The notes beneath the pieces were generated by a model. It was not told the DNA's origin. It was given only the letters and a program-made list of their open reading frames with translations, and made no database searches. This document shows positions 27,688 through 42,600 of a stretch of DNA of 64,000 bases, one piece after another. Source of the stretch: Caecitellus pseudoparvulus (lineage: Eukaryota; Bigyra: Bicosoecida); assembly GCA_965644315.1 (NCBI GenBank), contig CBFFRQ010000198.1, positions 1-64,000 of the forward strand, written 5' to 3'. Numbering within the stretch: the first letter of the stretch is position 1; every line of letters begins with the position of its first letter. The translations under genes were made by a program, and so were the position numbers.

Positions 27688-30600
27688 TCAGTCTTTGGGC
27701 TGCAGGTTCTTAATGGCGTCAGTGATGCGCTGCTTGAGCGCAGTGGCCTTTTCCCTGAGCTGCTTCGCCACTTGGGAAGGGTCTGTTCCGGCAGCCAGGC
27801 CGAGGCCTCCGGCTAGCGGCATGGCGGAGTTGACCACTGCGCCAAAGGTGCTGCCGCCCGACATGGCCTGCACGCCCAGCAGGATGAAGACGAGCATGAT
27901 GACGAGCAAGACCACAAGCACCATGAGGCTGTACAGCAAGACGTCCCACGAGAGGCCCATGGCTGAGAGGGCTGCTTCGGTGATTTCCCGCAGCAGGATG
28001 TGTATGCCCGCCTTGAACTCCTGGCGGTCCAGCACGTTGTCGGACTCGATGACGTCCAGAGACGCGAAGATGCGCTTGGCCCGCTCGTTGGTCAGGGGCA
28101 GCGACGCATTGGCGGTGAAGTCCACGAACTCGTCGAAGGAGATGCCGCCGCCGTCTGTGTCAAAGGCGTCGTACAGCAGGTCGATGGCTTGGTCGGACAG
28201 GCGCCCGTTGACGAGGGGCAGGGCGGCGAACTTGTTGGCGAGCTTGGTCTTAGCGCCCGCCACGACGCTGTCCATGGCCGCCTTGGCCTTGTCCTTCGCA
28301 GCGTCCAGGGCCACCTTGGCCGCTGCAGTTGCCGCGGCGGTGGCGGCAGAGGCGGCTGCGCCGGGAGATGAGGTGTCTACTCCAGCCCGCTGCAGCTGCT
28401 CCACGAGGCCAGTGATGGTGTTGATGATGGTCTCCAGGCGGTCCTTGTTGAAGCCGCCGAACTGCAGGGCCAGCTTGCGCACGCCGGAGATGTCCCTGCG
28501 CGACAAGGACAGGATGGCGTCCACGATGGCCAGGGCGCCGTGCTGCTCCACCGGCACCACGCTCTCCAACAGCTGCATGATGTGCTCCTGCCGCTTCCCC
28601 AGCTCCTCTGCCACCGCCTTGCTCACTGCCAGCGCCTTCTTGGCAGAGCTGCCACTGGTGGAGCCCGCTGCAGACACAGCCGCCGCAGCCGCCGCGCCAC
28701 TCTGCCCTGCCGTCTGTGCGCGGGACGCGACAGAGGCAGCTGAGCCAATGACGGACTCAGCCTGTGATGCGGCGGCGTTGGAGACGTCTTCCAGGGCACG
28801 CAGACGGGCCTGCATGAGCGCGATGAAGTGCTGGATGACGCCGAGGGCAGCCACAAGCTTGGGCTCGTTCTGCACCAGCGCCTGCACGAAGACGGGGATG
28901 GTGGTGAGGAGCTCACCAGGGTTGCCGCGCAGGAGGATGCCGCCCAGCGTGACGGCCAGGAACTTGGGGTCACGCAGGCGCTTGGCGAAAATCTCGTCGC
29001 CACTGCCCTGCGACAGGAAGTCCGTCACCATGCCCAGGGATGCGAGGGCCCCCTGTGCCTGGGAAATGCCGCCTGAAATAGCCCCTGCCGCGCTGCCCAC
29101 AGCCCCCAGAGCAGAGTCCCGCGCACCCATGATGTCTGCACTGAGCAGGGAGGATAAGTTGGCGCCGCCCACCATGCTGCTGGCGGCGTCCTGCGCCTGG
29201 CCCGCTGCTGCGCTGGCAGATGCGCTCAGCGCTGCCATGGGCGCTGCCACAGACGTCGCAATGCCATGTGAGACTTGTGACGCCGCGAACTTGACCACCG
29301 CCATGGAGGCCTGTGCAGCCTGCGACACCTGCCCCTTGCGGGACCGGGCCGCCTTCCCTGACGTGTCGCGCTGCAGAACCGCCTGCACCTTGTCCACTGG
29401 CCCAAGCAGGCCCATGGCAGACTCGATGGAGGACGGCGACACGCTCTGCAACAGCTTCACCTCCTCGAAGCTGGTCAGTCCAGGGGGCAGCTCTTGGCCA
29501 CCATGGGACACGTCCCTGACGCGCTGCACGATGGCCTCGGCGGCCGGCTTGGGCAGGCGTCGCAGGAGGACGCGGATGAGGGAGTTCCGGATGCTTTCGT
29601 TGTGCAGCAGGGTGAGCTGCACGGTGTTTTGTGTCAGCATGACGCGGGGAATGCCAAGGATGCGGCAGAGGCCCGTCGCGACGTCGCCTTGCATGAGGGA
29701 GAAGAAGCCGATGAGGACACGGTCCACCTCTGGCAGGACAAAGGCCGGGTTGGCGCCCCACACAGCCCTGGACAACAAGCGCACAGAAGCGCCCTTCACG
29801 CCAAAGTACTTCTCCATCGTGCGGTTGGACATGCCCCGCAGGGACTGCAGCGGGTGCAAGCCCACCCCCACACTCCACCGCTGTGCCGCCTGCAGCACAG
29901 GCAGGACTTGGTCCAGCAACCAAGGCCGGCGGGTGGTCTCTTCGTCCCCGCGGTCGCCAGAGGATGCTGCCACAGCTGCAAGGGCAGGGCCGGCAGCCCG
30001 CGCCACGGGAAGAATGCGCAGCAGTTCTTCCGCAGGCGGCAGACGCCCTGTCACGAACTTCAGGATGGTGCTGAGCACGCGGGCCGTGGCACGCACAGGC
30101 TTGGCCTCGCCGCCAACGTCGTCGTCCTCCTCCCTGCAGAAGGGGATGTTGCTGAAGCGCGCAGACTCCACACGCGTCAGCAGCTTCAGAGCCCTGTCCA
30201 GGTCAATGCAGGCGCTGTCACGCGTCAAGTCCAGTCCCGCCTCGGCGGAAGCTCGTGCAAGGTCGTCGCGGACAGCCAGAGACTTGACGGCTGCCGCGGC
30301 ATCGTGGGAGGACAGCGTGCGCATCTCGTCTTCGTCGATCATCAGCTGCACCGTCGCAGAGCTGCTGCGAGCATCGCCCACCAGGCGGTGGAACTGGTTC
30401 GTGTGTTCCTCCTGCTTCTTGGCGAACTTGTCGCTCATCTCCGCCTCCACGAACTCGTCCAGGCGGTCTCGTTGCGAGTACAGATCAGACACGAACGCCA
30501 TCTGCATGCGCATGGCATCGTGCACGGGCAGGTTGGCGCCGTTCACTGCCTCCACCATGTCCAGGCGCAGCTCCTCAGCCACGGCCTGGGACGTGAGCAA

Positions 30601-33600
30601 CTCCCCGATGGGACGGTAACCTGCCATGGCCCGCGCATTCATGTGCTTCATCTGGGCGCGGTGCACGTGGAAGCGGCAGTGGAACTTGCCCCGCATGACG
30701 CTGACGGAAAAGGCGGGGTAAATGGGCATGCCTTGCAGGTCCAGGTTCTTGAAGGCGACGCCCATGGGCGCGTCGAAGTTCCCGTTCAGCCCGAAGGTCA
30801 TGGTGCGCTTGTCGTAGTCCACGGCGCAGCTGATGATGTCGCCGTTCTCCCACTCACTGCCAAAGGAGCCGTCAGCCCCGCCATTCCACTTCTTCCGACG
30901 CTGGCCGTCCCAGGCCCACGAGTTGGGGTCGTCGCCAACGCCATTGTTGCGCTTGGTCGTGAAGGCGTTGTTCACCCAGCCCACCTGCAAGTACCGGTCT
31001 CGCCCAGAGAACATCTGCAGCTCGTAGTAGTACTTGCCTGACGTCACCGCTGCGCCTGGGATGGCTACAGTGGGGAACGTGGACGCCTTGCTGGTGTTCA
31101 AAGAGTACCGGACACGGCCACTGCTGTCCCCCATGAACAGCCCATCGATGCCGAGGATCTGGTACTTCCGCCTGCCAGAAACCATGGGCAGGGGGCGCGT
31201 TGGCCCGCCAGCGTTGAACTCGGGTGCGTACTTGCTCTGCAGCACCTTGCGGCTCTCGCTGCCCGCATACCGCAGCGCGTCGTCGCTGTCGTCCATGACT
31301 GCAAAGTCAAAGTAGTCCTCCGCCTCTGCCACCTGGTCGCCGCCCTTCGGCGACATGGCTGAGCCGCGTCGGGGGCGTCCCTTGGAGTCCGGTGAGCCGA
31401 AGCCCTTCTTCTTGCTCTGCCCTGTCAGCAGACGCATGGTGCTCATCTTCAGCATGGCGTCCTCCTTGTGTTCGTCCAGATCCTCATCATCCTCACCAGG
31501 GTTGCCACTGGAGGAAAGGCGGCCGGGAGAGCCGCCCTGAGCTGGCTTGGCTTGCTCACTGCCAGGTTTCTGCTTCTCTTCCGCTTCAAATCCGCCTGGG
31601 CTGTCTGCCCGACCCGAGGCAGGGGTGGGCAAAGGAGGTGGTGCCTTGGACTCGCCAGCGCCGTCCTGCGGAACAGACGATGAGGACTCGTGAAGTCCAC
31701 TCACACCAGAGCCAGTCAGCGTTGTAGAAGGCTCTGCACGGGCATCGAAAGCCGAGGGTCGGTGCCCGGCGCCCAGTCCGCTCAGGTCCACCTTGGACAC
31801 CTGCGTGGAGGGATCCTCCGCGTGGCTTGCTTCGGACAAGCAGATGAAGTTGTTGTCCATGTCCAGAGTCATCAGCTTGATCTTGCGGTCGGCGCCGGTG
31901 GTGATGAAGAGGAAGTCGATGGCAGCGGACTCCCTGTCCACCCGCAGAGTTGGCATGGAGTAGCTGATCCACGGCTCCATCTTGTGCCGGAAGTCCTTGC
32001 TCATGGGCACGATCTGCGTGATGCTGCCCTCGTGTTGGGGTGCCATCTCAGCCACCACCCTCCAGTCCATCCACAATGACTCTGTGACGTGTGCAGAGCG
32101 AGGCGCACCGAGTACGGCCAGCAGCCGCCCATGTGACGTGCCAACCAGGATGATGTCGTTGGGGGTGGGCATGCTGGGCCGCGGCGCATCCACCACAATG
32201 GTCTCCTCCTCTTCACTCATGGACGCTTGCTTCTCTGTGGCAGCAGCCACGTAGTCCAACCACACCTGCCGCTGTACTTTGCCGTCATCGTCGGTGGCCT
32301 CCCACTTCACCGCCAGGGGGTTCGCGATGGACGAGACCTGCGTAATTCGCTCCCCTGTAGACAGCTCGATGACGTCGGCGGCAAAGTGGTTCAGAGCACG
32401 CGCTTGCTCCATGACATTGCTGAAGTAGATGCCACCAGTGCTCGTCACCGTCGCAAACCACGACAGAGCTCCCCAAGCCTTCTGGTTGGCAGGAACGTGG
32501 TCGATGAGCGGCAGTTGGCTTTTGTACTTCAACTGCAGCCCAGTCACTGGCGCTGCGGCAAACTCCCGGGACGCCTCTGTGTCTGGCTCCAGTCTGTTGC
32601 GCACTTCTCGCGTGGCCCCGACAAAGGCAGATGGGAAGGCGAAGAAGTACGACACGATGCCGACGGGGATGCCGTCATCCGGAATGAGGCCGTGCAGCAG
32701 CAGGCGTGCCTGTCGCTCCTTCTCCAGGGTCGCCTCGTCCTCGTCTTCCAACTGCCCATACCCGTTGCCGCAGTGGAATACATAGATCTCCCGCCCAGCA
32801 GTGAGCAAGTACTTCGTGTCGTAGTCGCCAGTGGCTGGGTCCAGGAGGGGCCAGTGTGCTGTGAAATTGTTCAGGCGCCCTGGAAGCAGCTTGGCGGTCA
32901 TGTGCTTGGCCGACTTCAGCCACTCCGTCGTGGCGCCCAACGGCTCGGCATCCAGGTGAGTCAGTCGCCAAGGCACAATGGACTTTGATGCAGTCTGCAC
33001 GAAGAGGGCTGGCTCTTCCTCTGTGGGGTACCGCTTCGTGCTTTGGACGAGCGCTCGAGCGTCCATGAAGCACTTGCCGTCCTCCCCCGTCAATGGAATA
33101 TCCAGCTTCTCCAGCCTGACGGGAACGGGCTCGTACCCTTCGCCAGGCGGCACGCTCATCTTTCCCAAGAAACCTGGCAGGTCGCTCTCGCCTGAGTCTG
33201 CAACATCCGCGGCCGAATCGTGCACTTCGACAGGGGCGAAATCGCCTTCCACACGGTCGTTGGAGATGCCCCACACGCAGACACCGACTTTGTCAATGCC
33301 TACCAGAGCCACTGATCGCGCCTCGTACGTCTCCCGCTCAGCACGGCACAAAGACTTGACTGCTTCGCCCTCCGTCTGTACGCCGTGGCCCAGCTCTTGG
33401 ATGTACTGCAGGCCGGCGTTCACCTGCCACACGCGCACAGAACCTCGGGAGTCGCCTGTAACGAGGCGCAAGCAGGCGTGACCTTCATCCGAAGACGAGT
33501 TCCGGATAAAAGCGGCGGCAGTGATGCCTTCAAGAGTGGCCACTGACGACGTCGGGTGCGGCACTATGAGGTGTGGCACGATGCTGCCACCACAGTGCTC

Positions 33601-36600
33601 ATCGTCAGCCCTTGATGTTGCAATGCCGTGAATATCGAACATGGCTGTGTTGAAGTCGATGGCTTCAGATATGGCTCGCAGGCGCTCAGGCGCCTCTACT
33701 TCCTCCACAGGAACGTATTTGCCTGCGCCAAAGTCTGGGGCGAAGGCAAAGTCCTCCTGGCGCACCCGCATGTGCATGAGCGCATCGGAGTAGGATGATG
33801 CAGTAAACACGGGGTACAGCGACCCTGAGAAGTCCATCTCGTCACCTTGGAAAGCCAGGGACTTGTCAGTGTACTCGCCGTTCACAGCAAACCACATCTT
33901 GCGGTTGGTGGCGTCAAGCAAGCAACACAGCGTGTCGCCATCGTTCCATCGCACGCCCCACGACTTTCTTCCATTGTGCCACAAGAGGCTGCGGCCTCCA
34001 TCTGCACCCCATGAGTGGCCATCGTCCCCCGTGCCACAACCATTCGCACAGCGTGCCACGAACTCCTCATCTGCCCACCCAGCCTGCACGTCATTGTGGC
34101 TGCCGTGCACCATGTGCATCTCCACGTACCACAAACCACCGCACACTCGCCCTTGTGGCATGCCGGCGGTGGGGAACGAGCCACCAGCACCCCAAGCACT
34201 CAAGTTGTCATCGATACACAAGAGCTGCGACCCCAGCAGCTGCAGACCCAGGCGGCGATGTGGTGCTGGAAGCGTGACAATACTGTTGGGCGCAGATGGT
34301 GCCAGGCGCATGCAGTCTGCGGGCATCTCTTCGCCACCGGCACCCATACCGGCCAAGTCCAAGGACAGCTCAGAGCTGCTGAAGCTGTCCCGTCCGGAGG
34401 CTGCCGCTCCGCCGCCATGCCCTGCACCCGAGGAACTTGGCCGTCCTGGGCGGGCACTGAGCGCTTGTTGCATAGCAGCGGATGAGGGTGGGAGGTCCAC
34501 CTCCTCTGCGATGGGCGAGAAGCCAGGCGGGCCACCGAGGAGGTCTTCTGCGGCTGTCAGAGGCGGGCCCAGTCGGAACACGAACCTGTGTGGGACGGGC
34601 GTAGTGCTTGTTCGGCAGGAGAAGGCAGGCATGAGCCCTTCAACGAAATCAAAGTGCTGGAACGCGACAAAAGCACGGCTGGACCAGTCACCCTTGACCG
34701 TGCACATCATGATGCGGGCATCCACATCGACAGCACAGCCAAACACCAAGGATTTGCTTGGCACGGCGCCTTCATCGCCACCTTCCACATCCTCAAAGTC
34801 ACGGTCAAGGGTCCCAAACCTATCATGCTGGTACAAGAAGCCGTGTCTGGTGCCAGCTTCAAAGGGCAACCAGCCCCACGAGTGTGCGTCGTGCCCGACA
34901 CCAGCTTCGTCGCTGTTGCCCTGGAAGGCGACATCGGCCCACCCAATGGACAGCTCCTGCAGAGAGGAAGCATCGCAGCCAGGCTGGCGGCAGTACTCGA
35001 GTTCAAAGTAGTGGCGGCCCCCAGACACGAGGGCATCACGCATGACAACGACAGCTTGTTGAGCTGATGTCAGCACGCCGCCAGAATCGGACACCTTCAA
35101 CGGCACCCACCGCACATCGCAGTCCTCGGACACGCGCGCGTTGCCGTAGTACAGCAGCAGCAGGCCCCTGTTGAAGCGCGTGTTGATGGCACCGAATACC
35201 TGCCGCAGGCGCCTGCCGTAGGGCCGGAATCCCAGCCCGGCAGGACTTGTCGCCTCAGACATCTCACCACCCACCGCAGCGCCCAGACGCGAGTCCTCGT
35301 CCTTGAAGTGAGCCAGCGGAGTGGGGCACACCCCAGCGCCAAAGCTAAACTGAACGTGCAGGGTCTGCACAGTGGTGGTCGTGCGCCCTTGGATGAAGGG
35401 CACGACCGCCAGGTCTGCCTCGTGCAATGCCTCCTTACCAAAGGCCATGCACTTGGAGGACGTGGAGCCGTCCACAGTGATGAACATCTGCCGCTCGTTC
35501 ATGTCCAGCAGGATGCCGATGCGAGACCCACTGCTGAAGCGGGGGACGTTGAAGCCTTTGCACAGTTGGATGCCGTCGGGAGCAATCGGCACGTGCTTGG
35601 CTCGCTCCTCGCTCACGAGCCACACATTGTTGTTCCATGCGCGCTTGAGCCCTTCGCCCTCGGCGTGGCCCGCAGACATGGCCTGCACAAACTCGTATTT
35701 GGCGATACCGATGCCCAGGGAGCAGTCCTGGGGCAGGTCATGCAGGGTCACTTCCCAGTACCACTTGCCTCGCGTCATGGCGGCAGCCATGTGCGCACCC
35801 ACGGCGAAGCGCCCCCCAGCACCACCCACGTCCACAGTGTCCAGCATGTACTTGAGGTCGGAATAGTCCCCCACCTCCTCCTCGCCATCTTCGTACCTGA
35901 TGTGGCTGAAGTCCTTTGCACCAGCTGCCGCCCCGACAGTGGACACCTGCTGTGGCTGCACAGATTCGTGATCGTCGTACAGCGCAAATCCACCTTCCTC
36001 ATCATCGCTGCTCGACGACATGTCCAGGTCAGGTGCTGCACCTTCCGCCACCTCGACGGGCTCAAGCTCAGACGCCACACTGTGACGGCTCTGCACTGAC
36101 CGAGATGTAGATGCACGCATTGAGCGCATGCCGTGCCCTGTGCGAGCTGTCTTCCCTGCGCCAACTCCGTCCGCTCGCTTCACTGCCCGGCGGGCGGTGG
36201 GGGGTTTGGCAACCGTCACTCCGTGGTGCAGCAGCGCCGTTCCTGCGCAGATGGTGGGCATGGGCTTGTCGTCCGGCAGGCAAGACACGACAGCCGGGAG
36301 TGGCTCCGGCACGGCCAGTTGCGATTCCACCACATCCGTGGGGTGCTTGAAGTACACCTGGCGACGGCCAATTGCTGCACCTTCAGATCCACCTTCTGCA
36401 CTCCGCAGGATGTCTGCCTTTGACAACGGCACAGGGGGCACGGATGACACCAGGCTCTCTGCGTATGGGCGGAAACCTGGTGGGGGCGCGAACTTCAGCG
36501 GGGCGCCCAAGCCTGAACCGAAGCCCAAGGCCAGGCTCACGCCTCCAGAGGCAGTGGCGATGCAGACGGCAGGGCACATGGGCGCAGAGGTGCCCATGAA

Positions 36601-39600
36601 CTCATTGTGGTCGGCGTCCCGAGGAATTCCAGTCGCAAAATTACACGTGGCGACGCCCCATCCTCCAGTGTAACTGCCGTTCTTCCCGAACATCATGATC
36701 TGCGCGCCAATGTCAATGGCAACACACACAGTGTCCCCTGCTTGAATGGCACGCTTAGGGTCGTCTTGGTCGTCACTCATGAACGACTTTGCATGCGTAG
36801 ACTGGTCATCTCCGCTCTCAAATTTCAGCCAGCTGTTGCCGGGATCAGGGATGACCAATGCCCAGCTGCGATCCACGTACCCAAGTGTGTTGTATGAGGT
36901 GTCAGGTGTGAAGGGGTTGGGTTTTGAGCGGTCGGGCTGGTACCACCCGATGCGGATGGGGTTGCCTTCGTACAAGGTGGACTCAGCATACTTCTGAATG
37001 TTCACTTCGTAGTACCACTTGCCGCTCGTGGCGCCACACGCCATGCCAAAGAGCTTCATGCCAAAGTTCCGTGTGACGGCCATCTTGCGGTCTACCACGT
37101 CCCAGTAATCCTTTCCGTTCCCAATGCGCCACATGTCAGCCGGGTTCCACGCCTGGAACTGCTGCTCGTTGGCGTCATCTGCCTCGTACGCCTTCAAGGC
37201 CGCGGCAGTGGTCCGTACTGTGAAGCCATCCTCCACCACCTCCGTGCCCTCCCCTGAGCACCAGAAACTGAGGCCATACCGCACAGACATGGGCAGCACA
37301 CACGTCGGGCGGCTTTGCTCACCCACTTGGCGCTCAGGTGGCTTCAATACATCGCCGATGAAGCCAAAGTCATCTGACGGCCGCAGGAACTTGCAGCGCT
37401 CCTCTGACGGCATCGCTGCGGCGTCAGGGGCAAAGGCACGCACTTGTACCTTGGCGCTGCCAATGCTCATCACTGGCGTCAGCCCCCCAAAGTAGACGAC
37501 GTGGTTGAACGCCAGTACCATCTCTGGGGTGTCCAGCTGCGTCCACACGTCTCCGTCCAGACGGAAGAAAATGGACCGGCTGTCCATGTCCACCGCCAAG
37601 CACAGCGTGATAGAGTCTTTGAAGTACTGCTTGCCCTCCGTCTTGTACTGAGCATCAGGATGCGATGTGATGTACGCCACCCTGCTGGCTGGGTGCCAGC
37701 TGTACGTGCCTCCGCGGATTTCGCCGCGCAGGGGCGCGATGGCCCACTCGCCTTGCACACCACCCAGGTGTTCGTTGTAGTCCACCGGCTCCAACTTGCG
37801 CGAATCATCCATGAAGCCAATTGCTACCATCTTTCCGTACCCCTCCACATCCTTCACGCCGCTGACCTCCACTTCAAAGTAATGCTTGCCGCGTGAAACG
37901 CGCAGCTGAGGCATGGCGATCCAGGACAGCCCCTGCTCTGCACGGTCTTCCACCTCCACGGAGAACGTTCCGTTCATAGACACCACCGTGTCGGCTCCCG
38001 GCGTCAGGACCTGCAGCATTGCACCTTCAGATGAGCCTTGCGCAGCGGCAGGCCGGGCTGTGACGGCCGCGGCTGGGCCTGCCGCACCGGAAGTGTCGTC
38101 CTCCACGCCGGCACTGCCAGACTGGATAAAGGGCAGAGAAGGGCGAAAGCTGTGCTTCAGCATGGTCGTCACCAAGTACGCCAGGTACTTGATGCTGGAC
38201 TTGGTGCGTGAGAGGCTTTCTGAGGCGTTGGGGGAGTCGATGCACAGCTGGTTGATGCCCACGACCACCTGCTCCAGGGCCAGCGTGCCCATCAAGTGTG
38301 ATGCCCGATGCATGGGGAACTGTGCCACCACACATGAGATGCGCTGGCCGAACTCTGCCACGGCGTACTGCACGCGGGACTCCACCTTCTCCACCGACGC
38401 TCGGATGGTCTCGGAGTCATATGCCTGCCCGATCTCGCGAGCCATGCCCTCTGCCAGCACCGGCCGCAGCAGGTACTGCACCACCGCCTTGGGCAGCAAG
38501 TACCCGTGGACAGGGGACCACTGTGTTAGGGACCGCTCAGCTCGGCGCGCACGGGGCAGGATGAAGCTGGGCACAAACATGCGCACCATCGCCTCTCGGG
38601 TGGACATGCGAACTTGCATGTCCTGAGCGTTGGCCTGCAGCCCTGCAGCCACACGCCGCCCCCGCACCCGAGTGGGCAAAGGTGCTGTCGCTGCGCTGCC
38701 TAAGCCTGCCGCCTCCTGCGCTTCACGTTGCTGCCGCTCAGTCCGTGCAAAGCCCGCCTCCTCCGCGGCGTCCAGGAACGCTGTGGCAGCTGCATGCCGC
38801 TTGATCTCAGCCGCGATGTCGTCCTCCGTCTCCGCCTCGGCCTTGCCAAAGCGCCCAGAAGGAGCTGACCGCACGGCCTCCGTGGCCGCCGTATCCATTG
38901 GCGCAGTGCGCAGGACCTTGCCGCCTGCGCCTGCTGCCTTGCGCTGTGTCTTGGGCAGCCGTGCCAGCTCGGGCGTGGGCCCTGGCACAATGGGCTCCTT
39001 GGCCTCGCTGTGCCACGAAAACTGCCCCTCCTTGCTCATGAAGGCGTCTTCTTCCACAGACTGGGTGATGGCTTGGGCGGAAGACAAGGAAGGGGGTGAG
39101 CACCACAGACTCTGCAGCGCAGGAAGCGGCGCCCCTGCCGCAGACAGGATGAACGGCGCAGTGGCGACGAAAGCGGGCGGCACGTACGTGCGGCAAGCCA
39201 TACGACTGACAGCCAGGTCCTGCCGCGCCAGGCGGTACGCTGCCGCCACGATGGCTCGAGACTTCATGCTCTTTTCTGACGAGGCGCCTGTCCCTGACCC
39301 GTCGCCAACAGCGGCACCGACCGCATCCCCCAAGTCAGACTTGGCGGCACCACCACCTCCCCGTGCCCGATCCTTGCTGGACTTCTCAGACGCCTTCAAG
39401 CTCGCAATGGCCTTGGACAGTGTGACAGACTCACGCAACTGGGCCCAACGTTCAGCGGCACTCAGTTTACCCTCACTACCGGGTGCCTTGCCGTGGGCAT
39501 TGGCTGCAGAAGTCATCTGTGCCATCTGGAACACTGACAGGGACAGCACTCGCTGCATGTAGGTGGCCTCGGAACGCGCCGTGTGCTGCAGGCGTAGCAT

Positions 39601-42600
39601 GTACTGGATGTCATCGTCTGTGACGGGCCCGCGCACCTCTCGCAACGCATGCATGGCCATGTCGGCCCTGCCCTCTTCCGTCTCCAGGTCATACGACTGC
39701 TTCGCGTCGTCGTACGAGTCGGGGAACTTCTCCCGCAGCTCCTCTACCTGGGAATCCAGGAATTTGTCCAAGGGGCCCACCTCGCGCTGCAGCATGCGCT
39801 CCACCAGCTTGAACTGCTCGCTGGCAGGCAGCGTGCTAACTGTGTCCAGCTCCTCAATGCTGGCCAGGTTGCCCCATCGCCGCACCGTGGAGCGCATGGA
39901 GTAAGCCGACACGACCGCTGGCGAGGCAAGCCCTTCGAACATGTTACGGCGGTGCATGGACAGTGTGCGCCCACATGCCGCATGCATGACAGACAGCGCA
40001 AAGTACACCAACATGCGCCCGTGCAGCCTGTCTGTGGGCGGGGAGCCGACGCTGGACACAATCAGGTTTGTGCCGACGCCAAACGCGCCCGAAGCAGCAG
40101 CCGAGCGGTCCTTCACGTGGTCGCGTACTGAGCAAATGATGCTGGTCAGCTCGTCGATGCCAGCACCGACGCGGCCATCTCGAAGGTGAATCATGCCCTG
40201 CAGCGCTGGGGACAACGCCGCCAGCGACAGCCGCTGCAACATGTCAGGTAGGTCGCGGTTGACAAACGCTGACGAGGTGGTGCGTCGGACGCCTGTCGTG
40301 CGCCCTGCGGCGGAAGAGCCGACGCCGCCGCCTGAAGCTGCCGAAGCCAGTTCACGGCAGACTGGCGAAGACATGAGTGCCGCAGTCGGATCTCCCGACT
40401 GCACTGGGGCAAAACCAGACACAGCATCGTGCAGGGCAGTGTCCACGTAGTCAATGTCACCCAGGTCCCCACCGTCGCCCGCCAGCATGGCCCACAGACG
40501 CAAGAACGTGTCCAGGGTGAACAGGCGCACCTGGGCTTGGCGGTAACTGGGGTTCATCACCCGCTCCATGGCCGTGGAGTGCTGGAACACATCAAGCGTC
40601 TCGTAGTTGCGGCGCAGGAAGTTGCACTCCTGGACGAACAGCGCCGGACTGCGCACGTGCTTGCCCTTGAGCAGCTCAGACACGATGCGGGCTGCCGAGT
40701 CGTCGTGCAAGCCGTACAGGTGGTCTTGGATGGGCCGCTTCGCCCGCGTACCAGCGTTGCCAGCCTGTGCTGCTGGTCCGGCTTGCGTCTCTTGCTTCTT
40801 TGCAGTCGACCTCCGTGCTGGTTCAGCTTGCAGCTTGCGCGTGCTGGAGGACTCATCTGGCTCTGCACCTGGCGGACTTGATGGCAACTGTGCCGCATGC
40901 TCTGGCGCCACCTTGGACGACGCGCCTGCCTTCTTGCCTCGGCCTGAGCCCTCCCGGGCATCCGTCACAGACCCTGGGTTCCCCACGTCATCCGTATCGT
41001 CAATATGGTCTCTCGCAGCGCCTGCTGCAGTATGGGGCGTGCGAGCAGATTTCTGCTTTGACGCCTGCCGTTTGCTGGCCTGGCGTTTCAGCCGGGCGCT
41101 GGGCCCGCCACTTGCAGCGCCACCAGTTGGAACAGCCTTGGGCTTGGCGGCAGCCTGAGCTTGTGCAGCTGCCCCAGCACTCACCAGGTCTGTCGTCGGG
41201 CTGGTGCTGTCGGGATTGCCTGTGAAAATCAGTAAGCCCAGCTTGTACAAATCCCGCCGCCGGCCTCGCACGGCGCCCATGAGCAGCTGGCGCTTGCGAA
41301 TGTCTTTCGGGTCCTTCAGCTGTTTGAAGCTGTTGGCTGACGAAGGCAGGGAGGCACCCATGAACAGACGAGCTGTGTTCGAGGGCAGTTGCAGGAAGGA
41401 GCGGGCGGCTGAGTCCACCGCCGCGACGTCGCCCCAAATCATCATGGCCAGGGTCATGAAGCTCTCGGGAGGCACGCGCAGGGCCATGGTCAGGGGCAAC
41501 AACAGCTCGGATAGGCCAGGGATGGCCCGTGCGTGGTGCACGCTGGTAATGTGCGCCAGTACGTGCACTGCCCGCAGCGCCGGGAAGACTCGCTTGTCAG
41601 GGATGAGGGCTGTGCCGATGTCAGCATCGCGGTCGAAAACAACAAAGCTCATGGGCTTGTTCATCACCGTAAGCGCCCACAGCTTGTCAAGGTCGGGCGC
41701 AGAGGTGGACACGGCATCGTCTGCCACCATGTTGGTGAGCAGGCTCATCACCAGCGCGTGAGGAATGCGCCCCGACTCGTTCCACGTCCGCAGCTCGTCG
41801 GCGATGACAGAGGAGCGGATTTCGGCGTCACGCAGTCCATCCTTGGGGGGCCGGCCACCCTTGCTCAGCCTAGATGCCGGCAACAAGTCCTCCACGCTCA
41901 CCTTCACATCGTCCACGAGCGTGTCGAACTCCGAGGCCATGGACTTGAGCGCATCATCCTTAAAGGTCCCAGGCAGGACGCTCTGCAGGAACTCCTCCTC
42001 GTCGCTGGAGGAGTCTTCGTCAGAGGTGTCCTCGCCAAACGAGTTGGCCTGCTGGAACATCATGTCCTCCCACATCTTCAGCCACGCCTCTGCCTCAGAC
42101 TCCGACACCACGAACCGGCGCATGGCCGCCTCCACGTGCTCCTTGCCCTTCTCCCCAGCCTCCTTCCCCGCCTTCTCCACCAAGTCTCTCACCTTACTCT
42201 CCTCCTTCTCCAGGGTGATCAAAGCGGTGTCAGCCAGTGCGCGCGCTTGCGACAGGCTCAGCTTCAGCTTCAACGCCATGTCCTGCAGTGTGCGCATGGC
42301 CTGCTGCAGCACCTCCGGCTCAAGGTACTTCGCCGTCGCGGCAGCGGCGCCGGATGCCGCGGCGTTCGCCGCTTCCTGTGCGTTCTTTGAAGCAACACCC
42401 GCTGCAGGGCTCAGCTTGGCCACGAGCTGCGCCTGCGCCAGATCCATGGCACTCTGCATGACGCTCTTTGCCATCTTCACAGTCATGAGGCGCCCGAAGA
42501 CGCGCCCGCCGCCCCACAGCTCCTTCAGCACGCTCTGTGCTGCAGCGCCGTTCCTCGCCAAGCGCTTCTGCAGTCTGGATGCGGCTGACTCTACCTTCTT

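Noticed and set aside
27695-30619. Plus-strand open frame of 974 codons
   Set aside because: Antisense to the giant gene in G+C-rich DNA; composition is Arg/Ser/Ala noise with no domain.
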